Shown: one piece after another, positions 24,841-34,200 of the stretch
How the letters are laid out: each line of letters starts with the position of its first letter
Numbering within the stretch: position 1 is the first letter of the stretch
Source of the DNA: Clostridiales bacterium
GTDB lineage: Bacteria > Bacillota > Clostridia > Oscillospirales > Oscillospiraceae
DNA length: 64,000 nt
Assembly: GCA_022787565.1 (NCBI GenBank)
Contig: JALFVN010000040.1
Coordinates: 62,001-126,000 of the forward strand
Direction: 5' to 3'
Program-made: the position numbers and the translations under genes
The notes under the pieces: generated by a model
The model's database searches: none
What the model saw: the letters and a program-made list of their open reading frames with translations, nothing else
What the model was told of the DNA's origin: nothing

Positions 24841-27261
24841 TTATATTCCCATGGTTACCTGAACATTTGCTTTTGACCGACCGTTCAGAATCGACTCTGT
24901 CAGAAGCGACCCGTTCTTCAGATCGATTCTTACACCATTAACTCGCATTTCTTTGACGCCGTGCTGGACGTGATCGGGGTTTTCCACCCGGATCGTCAGA
25001 TGGCAGCCGCGGAAGCTGCGCTCTACCGTGAAACCGTCCCATTCGGCGGGGATCGACGGGTCGATCAGCAATCCTTTCAGCGTGGGGCGGATACCCAGCA
25101 GATACTGGGTCGCCACCACGTCCATCCAGGCCGCCGTGCCGGTGACCTGGGAAACGCAGCCCCAGCCGAACTTCTCGTTGTCCTTGCCCAGCATGGTGGA
25201 GCAGTATGCATAGGCCTCCGCGTGATAGCGCTCCACGCCGACCTTTTTGATGACCTCATGCGGCATGATCTGCTTGTAGTATTTCCAGGCCCGATCGCCG
25301 CGCCCCAGCAAAGCCTCGGCCATGATGGCCCAGCAGTTGGCCTGGCAGAAAACGCCGCCGTTTTCCGAGTAGCCGGCGGGGAGACCGTTGACCATGGCCG
25401 CCTCCTTGCTGGGCCAGCCGGGATAGCCGGGGGTGTTGAGCAGCAGGCCCATGCCGGTATCCAGCTCCCGAGCGGCGCTGTCCATGGCCTCGATCTGATG
25501 CTCCCAGCAGGCGTCCGCAATGACCATCCAGCTCTGGGCGTTCAGCCAGATCCGGGCGTGCTCTTGGGTGTGGGTGCCGATGGGCTGAGCCTCGTCGTCC
25601 AGACCCCGCAGGAACCATGCGCCGTCCCAAGCGTATGCCTCCAGCGCCTTTTCCTGCTTCTCCATGAGTTTCCGGAACGGCTCCGCGCTCTCGCCGCGTG
25701 CCTCGGCCAGCTCTGTAAGCTGACGCAGGGCAACAATATGCTGCTGGGAGACCATGATGCTCTCGCCTTTGCCCTTGCGGCCAAAGGGACCGAGATGGTC
25801 GTTCCAGTCAGAAAACAGGATCAGCGGCAGACCGTGTGCGCCCAGGTGCTTTTCGGTGAAGTCCACGCCGCGCAGCAGATGCTCCCACAGCGTGGCGGAG
25901 CCGACAGGCGTTACCAAATCCGTCCCAAGGAACGAGATCTCCTTGTCCAGAAAGCTCAGTTCACCGGTTTCCGCGGCGATAGCATAGGCCAGATACACCA
26001 TCCAGATATGATCGTCCGAGCGGGTAATGTCCTGCGGCGGGCGTTTTTCTTCGGGCCATGCGGTGTGGATGGCGTGGCCGTCCTCCAACTGTTGGGAGGC
26101 CAGATACCACAGCATCTCTGTTGCCCACTCCGGCTTGCGGTAGGCCTGGGCCAGCATGTCCTGGGCCGTGTCACGGAAGCCGATGCCGCGCACGCCGGAG
26201 GCGTCCGAGCTGATGGAGCGGGAATAGCGGGCGGTCTGCACGCTCTGCAGCGGATTCCAGGTGTTGATCATCCTCTGAGCGTCATCGTCGGGCAGAACGC
26301 ATTGATAGACGGCAAGATGTTCGCTCCACCAGCTTTGAAGCTTTGCAAACTGCCGATCGACCGCGCCCTCTTTGCGAAGGGCGGTCAGCGTCTCTTTTGC
26401 TCCGGCTATGGCCTTGTCATAGTCGGACAGCGCACCCTCGGTCACACCGAGGAAGAAATGAAGCTGTTTCTCCTCATTTTTGTCGAGAGAAACATGGGTG
26501 TGAAGCGCGCCGCAGGGCTCGCCGCCCTGCAGATTGGTGTTGGAGAGACGGCCGTTCTGAACCTCCACGGGATTTCTCTCATCCCGGTAATTGCCGCAGA
26601 ACAGGTCCCGGTTGCAGCAGAAGGAAGATATTTTCGCATCCGAAGCGAAGGTCACCAGCGGGGACTCGTCCTTGCGCGGGTGCATCCAGGCGGTATAGGC
26701 GTAGGTGATGGCCTGCAGTTCCTCGTCGAACACCGCGCGGGTATTCCACTTGAGATAATAGCCGAGGATGTTCTCCTCCCGCGCCAGAAACTGGCTGAGT
26801 TCCACATAGGCAAAGACGTCGCAGGAGATCTCCTCTCCACTCGCGTTTACGAGCTTGAGATCCCACACCAGCGTGTCATAGTCCTGGGCCATGAAGAGCT
26901 TCAAGGTGGCGGTCAGCCCGTCCTTTTTCGCGGTAAACGTGGAATATCCCGGCGCGTGGCAGGCCTCGCGGAAATCCACTGGCGTTTCAATGGGGCGAAA
27001 CGCGGGCGACCAGACCGTGCCGTCGGCCATGCGGAGATACACATAGAAACCCGGGGAATCAATGGGCATGTTGTAAAAGCGGTAGCGGGTCAGGCGAAAC
27101 ATCATCGGGGACAGCCACCAGCTCATTCCGCCGCCCGCCTGGGAGACGAAGGAGTGCATCCTGCCGTTGGAGAGATAGTTGATCCAGGGCGCGGGCAGGT
27201 CAAAGCGATCAAAGCGGATCTCCCGCCGATCGTCGTGAAACTGATAGGGCAGCTTATCCAT
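24841..27261 (-). CDS. GH94-like glycoside phosphorylase
   Basis: An 806-residue protein resembling cellobiose/chitobiose phosphorylases, which split beta-glucosides with phosphate to give a sugar 1-phosphate. Visible: the N-terminal beta-sandwich (WINYLSNGRMHSFVSQAGGG), the (alpha/alpha)6 barrel with GVRGIGFRDTAQDML (357-370), RSDDHIWMVYLAYA, the catalytic Asp in LILFSDWNDHL (480-490), and a late ENGGVFCQANCW plus GWGCVSQVTGTAAWM. All match GH94 order. It is shorter and diverged from characterised enzymes, so linkage and acceptor are open. No signal peptide. Its ATG overlaps the GH78 stop by eight bases and carries AAGGAGAA. Confidence 0.8.
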   Translation of the reverse strand: MDKLPYQFHDDRREIRFDRFDLPAPWINYLSNGRMHSFVSQAGGGMSWWLSPMMFRLTRYRFYNMPIDSPGFYVYLRMADGTVWSPAFRPIETPVDFREACHAPGYSTFTAKKDGLTATLKLFMAQDYDTLVWDLKLVNASGEEISCDVFAYVELSQFLAREENILGYYLKWNTRAVFDEELQAITYAYTAWMHPRKDESPLVTFASDAKISSFCCNRDLFCGNYRDERNPVEVQNGRLSNTNLQGGEPCGALHTHVSLDKNEEKQLHFFLGVTEGALSDYDKAIAGAKETLTALRKEGAVDRQFAKLQSWWSEHLAVYQCVLPDDDAQRMINTWNPLQSVQTARYSRSISSDASGVRGIGFRDTAQDMLAQAYRKPEWATEMLWYLASQQLEDGHAIHTAWPEEKRPPQDITRSDDHIWMVYLAYAIAAETGELSFLDKEISFLGTDLVTPVGSATLWEHLLRGVDFTEKHLGAHGLPLILFSDWNDHLGPFGRKGKGESIMVSQQHIVALRQLTELAEARGESAEPFRKLMEKQEKALEAYAWDGAWFLRGLDDEAQPIGTHTQEHARIWLNAQSWMVIADACWEHQIEAMDSAARELDTGMGLLLNTPGYPGWPSKEAAMVNGLPAGYSENGGVFCQANCWAIMAEALLGRGDRAWKYYKQIMPHEVIKKVGVERYHAEAYAYCSTMLGKDNEKFGWGCVSQVTGTAAWMDVVATQYLLGIRPTLKGLLIDPSIPAEWDGFTVERSFRGCHLTIRVENPDHVQHGVKEMRVNGVRIDLKNGSLLTESILNGRSKANVQVTMGI

Positions 27262-29584
27262 GGTGTTCTCCTTCCAAGCGATAGGTTCCGGCGCACAGCG
27301 TCCTTGCACTGCCGTCCGGCAGGGTCAGGCAGGCCGTTGTTCCCTCGGGCACGGTGCAGGTATAGACGAAACGCTCTCCCTCCCGCTCCCAGCGGGAGCG
27401 GATCATGCCAAATTGGGTCTTGTAGCTGCCCTCCGCCCAGGTCAGGCTGCCGCCGAGGATAGGACGCAGCTCAAACTCCCGGAAGCCCGGAGCGTCAAAG
27501 CTCGGGCGGATGCCCGCCACGTATTCAAACAGGAACTGACAGACCGCGCCGAAGCTGTAGTGATTGAAGCTGTCCCGGTATACGTCCATGCCGTTCCAGT
27601 TTTCCGGCATCGTTGTCGCGCCCAGCGTGATGGGGTGCAGCCAGCCGGGAGCGGTAGTCTGCTCCAGAATGCGGAAGGCTTCATCGACCAGCCCGTTGTC
27701 GCAGAGGGTGGGCAGCAGATAAACGGTGGAGAGGAAGCCGGTGTTCAGGTGGTAGTTGGCCGCCTCCAATTCCTTTTTGAGCTGGGCGATCACCATCGGC
27801 TTCTTCTCCTCACTGACCATGCCCAGCGCCAGGGCGCGGATATACGCCGCCTGATGGCCCGGCTGGATTGTGCCGTCGGGGCCGATCAGGTACTTGTCAT
27901 AGGCGGCCTTGATTCTCTCGGAAAGCGCCGCATAGTGCGCTGCGTCCTCGTCTTTGCCGAGGATGCGTGCCATGTGGGCAAGATTGTCGCAGCTGCGCCT
28001 GGTGTAGGCGGTGGCCACCTCCGGCTTGCCGTATTTGGCCATATGGGTCACGTAGTCCGCCGCCGTGCCGCCCTTGGCAAAGAGCTCGATGACCTCCGGG
28101 GCTGGCGGCAGCGGCTCGTTCCATTCTCCGTAATGGAAGCGGGTGTCGTAGATGAGATCCCCGTCGCCGTTTGCGTACCAGGCCTTGTCCGCATACATTG
28201 GATTGGTTTCCTTCATACAGCGCAGGGAGAACTCGACCCACTTCTTCGCCGTCTCATAGTGCTCTTCCAGGAAAGATTTATCGCCGTACATCAGGTACAT
28301 CTGGTATGGGATCCACACGGCGGAATCGCCCCAGCCCACGCTGTCCTCCCCGATGTTTCCGTTACCGGTCGGCCCGGCCAGCGCCATAGCGGGGTCCTTT
28401 GCCTGCACCGCTTTCAGTTCTTCCGGATTGTGGACGCTGGAGGTAGATGGGAAGGTGATGCCCAGCTTGCCGGAGGCGTACTGCTCGATGGTCTGGTCGC
28501 AGAGCCACTTCTTGAAAAACTGCTGTACGTCCATGAAATACGCCGCCGTGCGGCAGTAGATCATGGCGTCGCCCGTCCAGGTGTTGCGCTCGCGGGTGGG
28601 GCAGTCCACCGGCACGTCCAGAAAGTTGCCCTTCTGGCTCCAGCGGGCGTTTTCCACGAGCTTGTTGATGAGTGGATTGGAGCAACGGAAATTACCGGTC
28701 TCCTCCATATCGGAGTAAACGGCGATGGCCTCGAAGTCGGCATCTTCGATGCCCTCCACAAGGGCATACCGGAAGCCGAATACGGCAAAGTGCGGTGTGT
28801 ATTCCTCGACCTCCGCGCCTTTGCAGATGTAGGTGATCTCCTGAAATTCCGCCCTTCCGCCGTCACAGTTGGCGGTGGAAAAGCATCCGTCCTTGTCCAA
28901 TCCTTCTCCGTGTTTCAGGTGCACGACCTGCCCGGGCGCGGTATTCCGAAGTGTCATTCGGACATAGCCCGCGATGTTCTGACCGAAGTCGATGACCAGA
29001 TTCCCTGCGGTATCGCGCATGGGCTTACCCTGGAAGCGTTCTTTTTCCCGCACGGGGACGCTCTGATTTTCAATCAGCGTCCCTTCTGTATGCTCTGTGC
29101 AGAGAGACGCCTCTTGCCAGCCGTGTAGCACGATCCGGGCGTCGTAGCTTTCGCCCTTTTGCAGATCCGTCCGCACGACGGGGCCGAGGCCGACCTCCCA
29201 TCTTTCGTCCGTGGAGAGCGTCTCCACGCTGCCATCAGCGTAATAGAGCCTAAACTCGCCCCAGAGTGCAAGCATATAGCCGAAGTTGTTGTTCCAGCGC
29301 CACCAACCGTCGCCTACAGTCACAAGCAGCTCATTACCGCCCTCTTTTACGAGAGCGGTAATGTCATATTCCTGCATCTGGATACGGTAATAATAGCTCG
29401 TAAGGCCCGGTAAAAACCGGTTTTCGGTCACACTCGCGCCATTGACATTCGCTTCATAGAGTCCATGGGCAGAGAGCCGCAAAACGGCCTTTTTCACCTT
29501 CTGATGCAGTTCAAATCTCCGTCTGAAAACCGGCACCAGAGGATTGTCTTTATCATCTTCGGGATGACAGATCCACTTTGCCAT
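27254..29584 (-). CDS. GH78 alpha-L-rhamnosidase
   Basis: A 776-residue cytoplasmic enzyme removing terminal alpha-L-rhamnose. Family marks: N-terminal beta-domains with GLYEANVNG, the SYYYRIQMQEYDIT region, NLVIDFGQNIAGYV (195-208), the barrel entry VPVDCPTRERNTWTGDA (325-340) and GWGDSAVWIPYQMY (417-430), where GH78 catalytic acids lie, then ENWNGMDVYRDSFNHYSFGAV. The final beta-domain is present, so the length is complete. The ATG at 29584 shares its A with the TGA stop of the GH3 gene (TGATG), indicating coupled translation. This gene is the main evidence that the substrate carries rhamnose. Confidence 0.92.
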   Translation of the reverse strand: MAKWICHPEDDKDNPLVPVFRRRFELHQKVKKAVLRLSAHGLYEANVNGASVTENRFLPGLTSYYYRIQMQEYDITALVKEGGNELLVTVGDGWWRWNNNFGYMLALWGEFRLYYADGSVETLSTDERWEVGLGPVVRTDLQKGESYDARIVLHGWQEASLCTEHTEGTLIENQSVPVREKERFQGKPMRDTAGNLVIDFGQNIAGYVRMTLRNTAPGQVVHLKHGEGLDKDGCFSTANCDGGRAEFQEITYICKGAEVEEYTPHFAVFGFRYALVEGIEDADFEAIAVYSDMEETGNFRCSNPLINKLVENARWSQKGNFLDVPVDCPTRERNTWTGDAMIYCRTAAYFMDVQQFFKKWLCDQTIEQYASGKLGITFPSTSSVHNPEELKAVQAKDPAMALAGPTGNGNIGEDSVGWGDSAVWIPYQMYLMYGDKSFLEEHYETAKKWVEFSLRCMKETNPMYADKAWYANGDGDLIYDTRFHYGEWNEPLPPAPEVIELFAKGGTAADYVTHMAKYGKPEVATAYTRRSCDNLAHMARILGKDEDAAHYAALSERIKAAYDKYLIGPDGTIQPGHQAAYIRALALGMVSEEKKPMVIAQLKKELEAANYHLNTGFLSTVYLLPTLCDNGLVDEAFRILEQTTAPGWLHPITLGATTMPENWNGMDVYRDSFNHYSFGAVCQFLFEYVAGIRPSFDAPGFREFELRPILGGSLTWAEGSYKTQFGMIRSRWEREGERFVYTCTVPEGTTACLTLPDGSARTLCAGTYRLEGEHHG

Positions 29585-32025
29585 CAACTTAACTCCTTTG
29601 AAAGTGCCAGGATCCTTCCGGTGCAGGCTTCCAGTTCGGCACGGGTAATCGTTCCGTCCTTTATGCCGGTCAGAATACCTTCCACATCTTCCTTCGATCC
29701 GGCCATCATCAGATCGTTGCCGGCCTTAATGCAGAGCGCCGGGCTGGACGCGCCGTAGACACCCAAATTGAACTTATCGTTCGTGGTGCCCCAGTCGGTC
29801 ATGACGATGCCCTCAAACCCCCACTCGCCGCGCAGTACCGTATTGATCAGATCGCTGCGGTTCGCAGTATGAATACCGTTCAGAAGGTTATATGAAGTCA
29901 TCAGCGCTTTCGGCGCAGCTTCCTTTACACAAATCTCGAATCCTTTCAGGTAGATTTCCCGCAAAGCCCGTTGGGAAACCACACTGTTGGAACCGTAACG
30001 GTTGGTTTCCTGATTGTTGCATGCATAATGCTTGATCGTAACAGTACACTTTTCATGCTTCTGCACACCGCGGGTCATCGCTGCTGCGGTTTTGCCGGAA
30101 ATCAGCGGATCCTCCGAATAATATTCAAAGTTCCGGCCGCAAAGCGGGCTGCGGTGGATGTTCAATGCGGGTGCCAGCCACACGTTGGCACCGAAGAGTT
30201 CCATTTCTTCACCGACCAGATCGCCGCAGGCCTCCACAACAACCGGGTTCCAGGCCTGTGCCAGGGCCGTGCCGATGGGAATCGCGGAAGCATAATGATA
30301 CAGCACGGTGTTTGTTTTGGCTTTTTCCTCATTCTGCCGCAGCTTCATACGGATCAGCTGCTGGATCTCGGGCGGCAGGATATTGAGGACGCTGTTAAAG
30401 GCGTCGGAATCCAGCCCATCCTGGCCGTCCTCCGTTTCCATGTACCTGGTTGCCAGCCGCAGTCCCGCAGGGCCGTCGGCCATGACGATGGCGCCATAGC
30501 CCTTTTTTGTAACAACAGACGCGGTTTCGCCCGCGCCGCCAGCAAGACGGGAGGCGGAGTTTCCGATAATGGCCGCCATGCCCTCCGCGTCCGAGTGCTT
30601 TCCTGCGCAGATCGTGGCCAGCTCCCGGTCGGAAAAGTCGGAAAGGTTCTCCAAACCGATATGCTCCCGGCCAACGCTTTCTCGATCATAGTGGCCGATG
30701 GGGCCAAGTGAGGCTGCGGAAACCGGAATACACGGCAGGTTCCTGGGAATCTCGCGCGTGATCTGCGGCTGCCAGTCTGTAAAGTCCGCTTCTCCGCCGG
30801 AATGGCTGAGCGCATCGGAAGTCACAGGACCGTCCAGCGATACGACCCCAATAGGCATAGCGCCGATGCTGAACAGGTATTCACCCTGCTCCAGCAGCCA
30901 GCAGTCGTTTTCTTCATCCCAGCTTGCCAGGTTTTCCGGCGGGAGATTCAGCACGAGCGTCTCGCTCTCACCGGGGGCAAGTTCTCTTGTTTTGGCATAT
31001 CCACCCAGCTCCCGCAGGGGCTTGACGAGCCTGCCGCTCGGCGCGGAACAGTAGAGCTGCACGGTCTCTTTTCCGGGGAAACGGCCGGTGTTTCTGATCT
31101 TAACTTCAATGGACACGAGTCCGTTCTCCACGGAGAAGCCCATACAATCCTCTGCAAATTCCGTATAACTCAGCCCGTAACCGAAAGGAAAGAGCGGCTC
31201 GATACCCGCCGCGTCATAATAGCGGTATCCGACGAAAACACCTTCCCGGTAGCGGGTATCGTCCCGCTCGGCAAAGTCACCGATCGGCATAATATCACCC
31301 GCCTTCGCCCAGGTCGTAGTGAGTTTGCCGGAAGGGTTGGCCTTACCAAGCAGCACATCCGCGAAGGCGTCACCGGTTACGCTGCCGAGCTGGCTCAGGA
31401 GGAGGACATTTTCCACCTTGTCCAGCACGGGCGAAATATCCACCGGGCCGCCCACGTTCAGCACCAGCAGAAACTTCTCATACCGCTCAGCGCAGCACAG
31501 AATGTCCCGCTTTTCATCCGATGTCAGCAGATAATCGCCCTCGCCGCCTGGACGGTCCGCGCCTTCACCGGAATTGCGGGAAAGCACATAGACGCACACC
31601 TTTCCCTCACCGTCCAACGGAAGAGTATAGCGGGGCTCCGGGGGCGTCCGCCCCATGCCGACGAGGAAAACAGATTTCCCCAGCTCCTTCGCTTCTTGGG
31701 CAATGCCATCATAAAAATCCTTGATCCCGGCATCCCGGATCGCCTTGTATCCATCCATCCACGCCTTTGTGGTGACGGTAAAACCTGCGTTTTCAAGGCC
31801 CTCTTCCACGGTCACATAGTGGCGCACGTTCACGTCGCCGCTTCCGGTGCCACCCTTGATGGTCTCCCGCGCGCCCGCGCCGTAGAGAGCGATCTCGCAG
31901 GGAGAAGAAAGCGGGAAGTCTCCATTCTTTTTCAGCAGCACCATGCACTCCGGTGCAAGGGAGCGGAGCGCCGCCAGATGCTCTTTTTCAAACTCCTGAA
32001 CGTCAGGAGAATCGATTCTGATCAT
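29584..32025 (-). CDS. GH3 beta-glucosidase with permuted domain order
   Basis: An 813-residue GH3 enzyme whose domains run in reverse order. The first about 260 residues are the GH3 C-terminal alpha/beta sandwich (LAPECMVLLKKNGDFPL, VLLLSQLGSVTGDAFADVLLG, NPSGKLTTTW). A fibronectin-III-like domain follows (GKETVQLYCSAPSG, about 310-400). The N-terminal (beta/alpha)8 domain comes last (ADGPAGLR, NVWLAPALNIHRSPLCGRNFEYYSEDP, TIKHYACNNQETNR), with the nucleophile Asp744 in GIVMTDWG. Such permuted GH3s are known in rumen and gut clostridia. No signal peptide. Likely removes beta-glucose or a related beta-sugar after rhamnose release. Confidence 0.92.
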   Translation of the reverse strand: MIRIDSPDVQEFEKEHLAALRSLAPECMVLLKKNGDFPLSSPCEIALYGAGARETIKGGTGSGDVNVRHYVTVEEGLENAGFTVTTKAWMDGYKAIRDAGIKDFYDGIAQEAKELGKSVFLVGMGRTPPEPRYTLPLDGEGKVCVYVLSRNSGEGADRPGGEGDYLLTSDEKRDILCCAERYEKFLLVLNVGGPVDISPVLDKVENVLLLSQLGSVTGDAFADVLLGKANPSGKLTTTWAKAGDIMPIGDFAERDDTRYREGVFVGYRYYDAAGIEPLFPFGYGLSYTEFAEDCMGFSVENGLVSIEVKIRNTGRFPGKETVQLYCSAPSGRLVKPLRELGGYAKTRELAPGESETLVLNLPPENLASWDEENDCWLLEQGEYLFSIGAMPIGVVSLDGPVTSDALSHSGGEADFTDWQPQITREIPRNLPCIPVSAASLGPIGHYDRESVGREHIGLENLSDFSDRELATICAGKHSDAEGMAAIIGNSASRLAGGAGETASVVTKKGYGAIVMADGPAGLRLATRYMETEDGQDGLDSDAFNSVLNILPPEIQQLIRMKLRQNEEKAKTNTVLYHYASAIPIGTALAQAWNPVVVEACGDLVGEEMELFGANVWLAPALNIHRSPLCGRNFEYYSEDPLISGKTAAAMTRGVQKHEKCTVTIKHYACNNQETNRYGSNSVVSQRALREIYLKGFEICVKEAAPKALMTSYNLLNGIHTANRSDLINTVLRGEWGFEGIVMTDWGTTNDKFNLGVYGASSPALCIKAGNDLMMAGSKEDVEGILTGIKDGTITRAELEACTGRILALSKELS

Positions 32026-32029
32026 ATGA

Positions 32030-33061
32030 TTACCCCTCCAGATCGTTGACCATCTGATGCAGCGCCTTGTCGATCTCTGTGATCGCCTCTGCGGGGATCT
32101 GCACCATTTCCATGATTTCCCGGGCGGTGTTGTTGCCCACGGCCGCCATCAATCCTTCCACAGAAAACTGCCGGGCTTTCGCAACGGCCTCGATGGCCGC
32201 AAACATGGGGGCCAGGACGGTCTTCGCTTCCTCGCTCTGTCTGCGAAGGTGAGAGAGCGTGCAGTCCACACTGAGTACGGGCGCAAAGTTTCCGTTCATG
32301 GATATGGCCGCTGTCGGCTCGGTGAAGCCGCCGCGCTTCAGCTTCCCCATGACCTCGCCCAGCCACTCGATGCCGTCCGGCACCCATTGAGGCAGGCGCG
32401 GGCAGACGGAGTTGGTGTTGATCCAATCCTCACCGGTGGAGAAGCCATGTCCGCCGTAGGAATAGATATGGCTCTCAAAAGCCACGCCTTTTTCCGCCAG
32501 CGCCAGTTCCATGCGGAGCGTGTTGGAAATATCCACCGTGCGGTCGTCCCGCGCTGCGGCAAAGAAGCAGGGGCAGGTCTCCGCTGTGACATGTTCATGG
32601 GGATAGGGCATCCCCGGCTGGCACAGATCGCAGATGTCCTTGAGAATAGCGGGATAGACAAGAACAGCGGCGGCGGGCTTATGCTCTGCCACAGTCGCGG
32701 CGCAGGCGGCGAGATGCCCGCCCGCGGAAAAACCGACGACCGCGATCTTTGTTTTATCCAGATGCCACTCGTCCGCCCGCTCCTCGATCAGCGCCATGGC
32801 CTGTTCGTAGTCTTCCAGCGGCAGCGGCCACTTCCCCTTGGGCGTGCAGGTGTAGCGGAGAACAAAGGCCTGGTATCCCGCCTTGAGATAGGCCGCGGCC
32901 ACGGGATCGGCCTCCCGGTCGGAGCACATGGCATAACCGCCGCCGGGGATCACCAGCATGGCGGGCCGCTTGGAAAAGCCGAATTCGCCATCGACTTCCT
33001 GAATGTAGGCGGTCAGCGTAACATCTCTTTTTTCATTCAAAATGATCTCTTGTGCCTTCAT
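32030..33061 (-). CDS. cytoplasmic alpha/beta hydrolase/carbohydrate esterase with C-terminal extension
   Basis: A 343-residue protein. Residues 1-240 are an alpha/beta-hydrolase of the BD-FAE/axe type: oxyanion box VIPGGGYAMCSDRE, nucleophile elbow GFSAGGHLAA, a CFFAAARDDRTVD loop with an Asp, and GGHGFSTG with the catalytic His. The last about 90 residues are a helical extension with no clear relative that I know. It starts five bases upstream of the GH3 gene in transcription order with GGAGGGGTAATC between. Likely removes acetyl or aromatic acyl groups from the sugar. Confidence 0.8.
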   Translation of the reverse strand: MKAQEIILNEKRDVTLTAYIQEVDGEFGFSKRPAMLVIPGGGYAMCSDREADPVAAAYLKAGYQAFVLRYTCTPKGKWPLPLEDYEQAMALIEERADEWHLDKTKIAVVGFSAGGHLAACAATVAEHKPAAAVLVYPAILKDICDLCQPGMPYPHEHVTAETCPCFFAAARDDRTVDISNTLRMELALAEKGVAFESHIYSYGGHGFSTGEDWINTNSVCPRLPQWVPDGIEWLGEVMGKLKRGGFTEPTAAISMNGNFAPVLSVDCTLSHLRRQSEEAKTVLAPMFAAIEAVAKARQFSVEGLMAAVGNNTAREIMEMVQIPAEAITEIDKALHQMVNDLEG

Positions 33062-33075
33062 GTTGCGATCTCCTT

Positions 33076-34200
33076 TCAGAAAAGTCCAAGGCCTAATTTC
33101 AGCACCTCACCGCTGACGCCGCGCATCATCCAGTCGGCGCAGCTCACCCCATCCACGACGGTGGTGAAAGCGGCATTGGAGCCGCAAAGGCAGTGGACGG
33201 TCAGATCGGCGTCCCTGCTGTTTTTGTCCGGCGTATCAAAGATAAACGTACTCAGGTCAGGAATCTCCTTATGCAGATTATCCAGCATTTCCTTGAGCTT
33301 CCGTTGGAAGCTCACGCCTGCGGCCTTGTCCGGAACCCAGCGCCTGTCCTCCAGATACATCTCCATCTGGGTCAGCGCGGCGTCCCGCACGGAGCAGCAG
33401 TACATGATCTTGATCTCGGGATGATTCTTATGAAGTGCCAGCAGACTGTCAGAGACGATCTCGCCTCCGGTGAGCCGCGCTGCGATCGCTTCCGGCGACT
33501 TCCAGACCTCCCGGGCCACCCGCTGCCAGTCGTAATGCATCATGGCACTGTCCACACAGGCGGTGATGTCCCGGCAATCCGGGAATGCGGCGGCAACCGC
33601 GTCGGTCAGAAGAGAGGTTGCGAAGGCTCCCGCAGAAAAGCCGGTCACCAGGATCTGCTCCGGGTTCGGAACCAGTTCCTTGATCTTTTTGAGCAGCACC
33701 TGAAAGTTTGTATAGCCGTGGTGATGTAGCACGGCGGGTTTTCCATCCAGGTCCGTATAGGGATAATCCCCGGTCCCGCAGTGAAAGTCCCCGGTGGCGT
33801 AGGTCACAAACAGCAGGTTCCAGTCCCGGAAGGGATTCTTTTTTGACTGTCCGAAGGTCCCCATGCGGAGAATGACGTCCCCGAAGCGCACGTCGTCGGA
33901 GTAGAACATCTCACCCTTTCCGCCCACGCGCTGGGGTCTGGCCGCGGTATGCTCATCCACCGAAACACCGCCGCCGGAAAAACCGATCACCAACTTATTC
34001 GCACTGCCCAGCCGAATGCAGCCGTGATAGGGATTGCCGTTGGCGCAGAGAGCGCCCTCCGGCCAGTATTCGTAGTTTCTCCCCTGCTTCGGGCGCTCCG
34101 GCAGCTCCGGGAAGCGGGTCAGCTCGATATAATCCGCCAGGAGCCGGTTGAACAGAGGCCAGCCGCGCCTATCCTCCTTATGTGTTTTCCGCTTCGCCAT
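33076..34200 (-). CDS. cytoplasmic pectin-acetylesterase-like hydrolase
   Basis: A 374-residue paralogue of the anchored hydrolase at 23712-24827, here without a membrane segment (it begins with charged MAKRKTHKEDRRGW). Shared blocks: GFSGGGVSV for the oxyanion, NPFRDWNLLFVTYATGDFH, and the nucleophile elbow TGFSAGAFATSLL followed by CVDSAMM. Its reading frame overlaps the preceding gene by 23 bases. Having one anchored and one cytoplasmic copy in a single operon suggests deacylation both outside and inside the cell. Confidence 0.78.
   Translation of the reverse strand: MAKRKTHKEDRRGWPLFNRLLADYIELTRFPELPERPKQGRNYEYWPEGALCANGNPYHGCIRLGSANKLVIGFSGGGVSVDEHTAARPQRVGGKGEMFYSDDVRFGDVILRMGTFGQSKKNPFRDWNLLFVTYATGDFHCGTGDYPYTDLDGKPAVLHHHGYTNFQVLLKKIKELVPNPEQILVTGFSAGAFATSLLTDAVAAAFPDCRDITACVDSAMMHYDWQRVAREVWKSPEAIAARLTGGEIVSDSLLALHKNHPEIKIMYCCSVRDAALTQMEMYLEDRRWVPDKAAGVSFQRKLKEMLDNLHKEIPDLSTFIFDTPDKNSRDADLTVHCLCGSNAAFTTVVDGVSCADWMMRGVSGEVLKLGLGLF

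Noticed and set aside
24961-27462. A very long open frame (833 codons) on the plus strand
   Set aside because: It is antisense to the GH94 gene, has no protein-family pattern, is rich in Arg/Gly/His as shadow frames of GC-rich genes are, and lacks a ribosome site.
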